Shown piece by piece: positions 59,801 to 64,000 of a DNA stretch of 64,000 nucleotides. Under the pieces are notes generated by a model. That model was not told the origin of the DNA, ran no database searches, and saw only the letters and a program-made list of their open reading frames with translations. The position numbers and the translations under genes were made by a program. The stretch is from NCBI GenBank assembly GCA_964023205.1, contig OZ026833.1, positions 3,904,965 through 3,968,964 of the forward strand, written 5' to 3'. The stretch is from Lutraria lutraria (lineage: Eukaryota; Mollusca; Bivalvia; Venerida; Mactridae). The number at the start of each line of letters is the position of its first letter. Positions within the stretch are counted from its first letter, which is position 1.

Positions 59801-62800
59801 AGCATCAGTCCATTGATTGTCATATAGTTCCTTATACCGCTCACCGAGTTTGGAGGGGCGGTTCTTATCGCTGAGATCAACGATATTCGGATTGTTGTTT
59901 GTTAGTTTATCTCCCATTGACTTACTCAACCTGAGGGTTGATAACACATATAAAAGTGAAGATATAGATATTGAAACGGATTGCCGGTACATGCAATGTG
60001 CAGAAAATACTTTTCCAGGCATATTACTATAACCAAAACACTCGTTACGACAAACCAACACGTACAACTACATAACTAATGAATGAGCTTGATATGTTTG
60101 ATGAATAATATGCTAATATTTTTAGCAGTTTATATTCAAAATTGGTCATCTAAAATACCCATTTTTACATAATTGGGCAAAGTATCAACATACATATATT
60201 ATTGGATTTTGTATTGTAAGATCTAACAATTTTCAAGCATTTTTATATTGCAAATATATATGGATAGCTTTAGATTAGTAACTTGCGACCAGTAATGTAT
60301 ACTACTGCACATATGTATATGATATATAAACTTATGTAACGTAACAGATTTATACTTATAAAAATGAAATTACACTCCATAGTTATGATAGATATAAATA
60401 CTGCAGCATTTACGTGTTTTGATAGAATGGCTTTTTTATGAAAAATTCGGAATAGTACTTGCGTTGAAAGACACAATTTCTTGTTATCTCTTTTTAATTA
60501 CCTTAATGTAATTGTAGTTTTTTGTTTGTCTTATGTATACATGTACTTATGAAATCTCCTTATACAGTTTCTTTATTTTTATACTCTTATTTCTGTCTTT
60601 AAATCGTCAAAAGAGCACAAAACTTATAACTATAAACTGTTAAGTATTATGATAGAACACATAAGTTTAAGTTTATTTTTTTCTTGAAACTTTGACTATT
60701 CCTTTCTCAATAACTAAGTAAATATACTTCTACTCATATTTTTGTTTATTCAATTTGATAAACTGACTTTTCATTGGTATAAGTAAATGTTGCTAACAGT
60801 TACCAACCTTGTTTTTGTATCATCGAGTTCTCGCTCGACTTCTCTTACGTCTATTTCTGTTTGGCGAAGTTTACTTTGCAGTATGTCGTAATCATCGGGA
60901 GAGACGCTTCTTTCAACTTGCGTCGTTAGTTGGTTTATGCTGTCTTTCATATTAATGTTTTGCTGTTCTATTTCCCTCTTCTCTTGCTTTGTCTGTCTTA
61001 ATTCTTTCTCGGTACATTGTAGTTTACTCTGCGTGTCATTGTAGTCGTCATGTTTACGTTTAAGGTCTGCAACACATACCTCAAGAACTCGCTTCTCTTG
61101 TTCAAGTTTGGCCATCTTCGAGTTTCCTAGTGCATCAGCCCTAGTAGTTTGAAATGAAATATGTTCGGTACATGTATAAAGTTCAATTTGATTCTTATAT
61201 ATATATATAATTACGAAGAGAAACATTTAAGAAACTACGAAATGTATGTCATATACGTATAATACTAGTATATGTTTACTTTTAGAAATATACAATGTCA
61301 TGTAGATGCTGTATATCAATTATCCTGTCTTATTATATATGATATGTATCACACATGTTGCAAACAGAAACGTCGCATGAAGATACATCCACTTTATTTC
61401 TGAGGTTATTATATATAAACATAGTTACTATGTCTCGCCTCAATGCTCACAAAATTGCATTAAGAATTATAAAGACACGTATCAGACTTGTTTGATAATA
61501 GGAACCATTTAGGACATATATCAGCATATCAGGTACTAAATATGTAAACGGTATTATTTACCTTGTTCTCATAGCGGCTAATTCCCGCCTTGCCTCTCCT
61601 AGCTCCGTAATTTAAAACGTATTTTCTTGAAACTTTGATTATTCCTTTCTCAATAACTAAGTAACTATACTTCTACTCATATTTTTGTGTATTCAATTTG
61701 ATAAACTGACTTTTCATTGTTATAAGTAAAAGTTGCTAACAGTTACCAACCTTGTTTTTGTATCATCGAGTTCTCGCTCGACTTCTCTTAAGTCTATTTC
61801 TGTTTGGCGAAGTTTACTTTGCAGTATGTCGTAATCATCGGGAGAGACGCTTCTTTCAACTTGCGTCGTTAGTTGGTTTATGCTGTCTTTCATATTAATG
61901 TTTTGCTGTTCTATTTCCCTCTTCTCTTGCTCTGTCTGTCTTAATTTTTTCTCGGTACGTTGTAGTTTACTCTGCGTGTCATTGTGGTCGTCATGTTTAC
62001 GTTTAAGGTCTGCAACACATACCTCAAGATCTCGCTTCTCTTGTTCAAGTTTGGCCATCTTCGAGTTTGCTAGTACATCAGCCCTAGTAGTTTGAAATGA
62101 AATATGTTCGGTACATGTATAAAGTTCAATTTGATTGTTATATATATATATAATTACGAAGAGAAACATTTAAGAAACTACGAAATGTATGTCATATACG
62201 TATAATACTAGTATATGTTTACTTTTAGAAATATACAATGTCATGTAGATGCTTTATATCAATTAGCCTGTCTTATTATATATGATATGTATCACACATG
62301 TTGCAAACAGAAACGTCGCATGAAGATACATCCACCTTATTTCTGAGGTTATTATATATAAACATAGTCACTATGTCTCACCTCAATGCTCACAAAATTA
62401 CATTAGGAATGATAAAGACTCGTATCAGTCTTGTTTAATAATAGGAACCATTTAGGATATATATCAGCATATCAGGTATTAAATATGTAAACGGTATTAT
62501 TTACCTTGTTCTCATAGCGACTAATTCCCGCTTTGCCTCTCCTAGCTCCGTCTCTGTGTTGTGTAATTTACTTTGCAGGACCTTGTAATCATCTGAAGAG
62601 ACGCTTGATTTCCTGATACTTTCAAGTTGCGTCGTTTGTTGGGTAATGTTATCTTTCATTTCCGCATTCTGTTGTTCTAAATCTGCAACACGTACTGTAA
62701 GTTCGCTTTGTACTTTCTCTGACTCCGTCAATTCCTTCTCGCTGCGTTGTTTAAGTCGAGTCGTCAGCTGGGTGATATTATTCTTTAATTTATCATTTTC

Positions 62801-63378
62801 TCGTTTCAGGTCAGCAACGGATACCTCTAGATCATGCCTTTCTTGCTCAAGTTTGGCCACCTTTGAGTTCCCCAGTGTATCAGCGTCAGTGGTTTGTTCT
62901 CGTAATCTGAACGGTATATATGTTCACTTCAGTGTTATTTTTATAATTTAGCATTAACAAGAGAGACACGTGTATACAAGAAACTACATATATCATAAAC
63001 ATATAATTAAATTTTGTTTTATAAAAAAACGTGTGAATGTATATATTATGTTGTCTTATCATCTATCGAACATACGAGTATGTTGAATAATCAAAATACT
63101 GAATTTATAGATAAAAATTATACATGCAAATTATTTCAGTATTCAATTAGCTTAATTATACATGTGCAAATGAACTTTATTAAGAATATTTGGCTTCTGT
63201 GAAAACCAATCATTTTACAAACGTTCGTTCCAGATTAAATATTTTCCACCTTAATTTATTATTCAATCTGTTCATTTCTGATGAGTTCCTCTCTAGCTCA
63301 CTGAGTCTTTTTTTTAGGTTATCATTCTGTATTTGAATACGAGCACTATTGTTATTTTCCTTCTCATAGCTTTCCTTT
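56682..63378 (-). CDS. MIEAP-like coiled-coil protein, unit 3 (partial, runs off right edge)
   Basis: Exons in transcript order: 63378-63250, 62906-62505, 62083-61751, 61140-60808, 59930-59732, 59597-59517, 59067-58978, 58466-58362, 56867-56682. Every exon is open and phases match unit 1. The C-terminal domain is intact (KELYDNQWTDAY, HESDVPVSVLKYIKD, DPPVVMSPLLKHG, GNLIDFIVWPALLLHENG, stop TAA at 56682). Compared with unit 1 it lacks equivalents of exons 12 and 13 and of most exons between 9 and 4 in the window. It carries a tandem copy of one coiled-coil exon. Its 5' end lies beyond the window. Function as for unit 1: inferred from domain only. Confidence 0.75.
56868..58361 (-). other. Last intron of unit 3, with a unique insertion
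   Basis: 1.49 kb against 0.78 kb in unit 1. About 57020-57670 has no counterpart in unit 1 and has no coding sequence I recognise. Confidence 0.5.
58362..58466 (-). CDS. Unit 3 penultimate exon
   Basis: 105 nt, phase 0. EYKIYLQDGSFDFAKQALS, YLNECFEICWLMS. Confidence 0.85.
58978..59067 (-). CDS. Unit 3 MIEAP-like domain exon
   Basis: 90 nt, phase 0, donor gtacaa. HESDVPVSVLKYIKDCTKAS, RDIEKNFE. Confidence 0.8.
59517..59597 (-). CDS. Unit 3 MIEAP-like domain exon
   Basis: 81 nt, phase 0. DTKRFCEDKTRTQMEATLKA. Confidence 0.8.
59732..59930 (-). CDS. Unit 3 domain-opening exon
   Basis: 199 nt, phase 2 in and 0 out. LSKSMGDKLTNNNPNIVDLS, KELYDNQWTDAY, HIIHILLDVFM. Confidence 0.85.
59931..60807 (-). 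other. Unit 3 intron where two exons were lost
   Basis: Sequence near 59950-60080 aligns with the unit 1 intron at 15440-15600, skipping the interval that holds exons 12 and 13. The rest is AT-rich without exon. Confidence 0.6.
60808..61140 (-). CDS. Unit 3 coiled-coil exon (downstream tandem copy)
   Basis: 333 nt, phase 2 at both ends, acceptor ctactag, donor gttggt. ADALGNSKMAKLEQEK to LDDTKTR. Confidence 0.8.
61566..61609 (-). pseudogene. Truncated coiled-coil exon stump
   Basis: Keeps only the last codons (ELGEARRELAAMRTR-like) and the donor gtaaat; the 5' part is cut by the tandem duplication junction. Without an acceptor it should be intronic. Confidence 0.75.
61751..62083 (-). CDS. 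Unit 3 coiled-coil exon (upstream tandem copy)
   Basis: 333 nt, phase 2 at both ends. ADVLANSKMAKLEQEKRDLE to LDDTKTR; differs from 60808-61140 at few residues (for example LQRTEKKLRQTEQ against LQCTEKELRQTKQ). Both are open. Confidence 0.8.
62505..62906 (-). CDS. Unit 3 coiled-coil exon
   Basis: 402 nt, phase 2 at both ends. LREQTTDADTLGNSKVAKLE to ELVAMRTR. Paralogue of unit 1 exons 9-11. Confidence 0.8.
63250..63378 (-). CDS. Unit 3 coiled-coil exon, equivalent of unit 1 exon 4
   Basis: 129 nt, phase 2 at both ends, acceptor tttacag, donor gtggaa. KESYEKENNNSARIQIQND to MNRLNNKLR. Shorter than unit 1 exon 4 (210 nt). The donor is non-ideal (gtggaa). Confidence 0.6.
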
Positions 63379-64000
63379 CTGTAAATGTATAGCTTATTAA
63401 ATCAATACATATCAAATAAATAAAACATGTAGACTTATTGTAATATGAGGATCGCGTTACTTTCACAATCTAAAAACTATTTGGAGATTTTATTTCTGCC
63501 AAAATGTCGAATGATTTAACCAATTGTGATAAACAAATATGTCCATCACGTCGAATACATATACAGACCAAATTTAGTAGTTTAAAATTCCAGCGAATCG
63601 AGGATCCTAGCGTAATTCAGCCAGCCATGACTTCCAATCTTATTGAAAGCATCATGGTTGCAATCGTAAATAATGAACACACACAATCTCTCTAACAGTT
63701 TCTCAATGATAAGAGATCCATCTCATAATATTTTAATTAAGATGTAAGTGTATTCATGATTACCTCACTTAACAATTCGACCATGTACTTAGCAATTCAG
63801 TTATATGTTGTTGGTTTGTTCCAATTATATGCGATGTTTTTTATATTGTATGTCACAACACACATCGTTTTCCTAAAGTGCATCTTAAATATTGATATAT
63901 TTATGTAGCTTAAGGAAACAGATCATACAACATTATTAGTACAGATTACTCTTAAATGTAACCGTTTTAACGCCACAATATCGGATTCTATTACCCAGGT
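63379..64000 (-). other. Unit 3 intron to window edge
   Basis: 63430-63520 is conserved with the unit 1 intron at 25000-25090. The plus-strand open frame 63504-63695 lies in this intron and is not supported. No further exon seen. Confidence 0.45.

Larger units (their letters stand above)
60667..62552 (-). repeat. 943-bp tandem duplication in unit 3
   Basis: 60667-61609 and 61610-62552 are near-identical with an offset of 943 bases. Each holds one complete coiled-coil exon. The junction at 61609/61610 (agctccgt|aatttaaaac) falls inside a copy of the exon 62505-62906, leaving a 44-base stump (61566-61609) with a donor but no acceptor. Confidence 0.9.

Noticed and set aside
63504..63695. Plus-strand 63-residue frame
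   Set aside because: Lies in an intron conserved with unit 1, where the frame is not kept.

Overview
This is a eukaryotic, AT-rich, intron-rich genomic window. The most likely source is a lophotrochozoan, probably a bivalve mollusc. Two kinds of evidence point there: a dispersed repeat of a type I recognise from bivalve genomes (starts with AAGAGGGCCAAGATGGCCCT, internal 'gacctagtttttgaccc' blocks) present twice, and the density of short MITEs and LINE debris. There is no bacterial-style gene organisation. Almost all real coding sequence is short exons on the minus strand, many without an ATG.

Main content: a tandem, head-to-tail (all minus strand) family of large coiled-coil genes. Their last exons encode a domain I recognise as the C-terminal domain of mitochondria-eating protein (MIEAP/SPATA18). 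Unit 1 (start codon 26198, stop 11781) reconstructs as 18 exons whose coding lengths add up to exactly 1,257 codons. Unit 3 (stop at 56682, runs off the right edge) has intact last exons but has lost two coiled-coil exons and gained a 943-bp internal tandem duplication. Between them lies unit 2 (about 38.0-51.3 kb), a decayed copy: a frameshifted last exon at 38.8 kb, an intron relic at 45.0 kb, exon relics at 45.7, 46.2-46.6 (inverted) and 47.4 kb, and a first exon at 49.77 kb. A separate coiled-coil gene with the same exon style (N-terminal half only) occupies 1-6.2 kb and runs off the left edge. Nearly all coiled-coil exons begin and end in phase 2 and have lengths divisible by three, so they can be duplicated, lost or skipped without breaking frame.

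An unrelated small gene of unknown function (first exon 43315-43211, at least three exons) sits on the same strand inside the decayed unit 2.

The rest is repeat-rich. There is a 53-copy, 40-bp satellite (28733-30845); a hAT MITE with an 8-bp target duplication (31160-31643); LINE remains (20.8-22.4, 27.5-28.0, 31.85-34.9, 36.9-38.0, 51.6 kb); a PIF/Harbinger-like transposase relic (36.05-36.54 kb); a Penelope/GIY-YIG relic (56.1-56.4 kb); and several TA-flanked MITEs. There is also a long inverted-repeat element inside intron 5 of unit 1 (19.19-23.42 kb), a triplicated 517-bp unit (47.48-49.0 kb) and CCATGG-rich palindromic clusters (49.12-49.47 kb). No tRNA, rRNA or CRISPR was identified.
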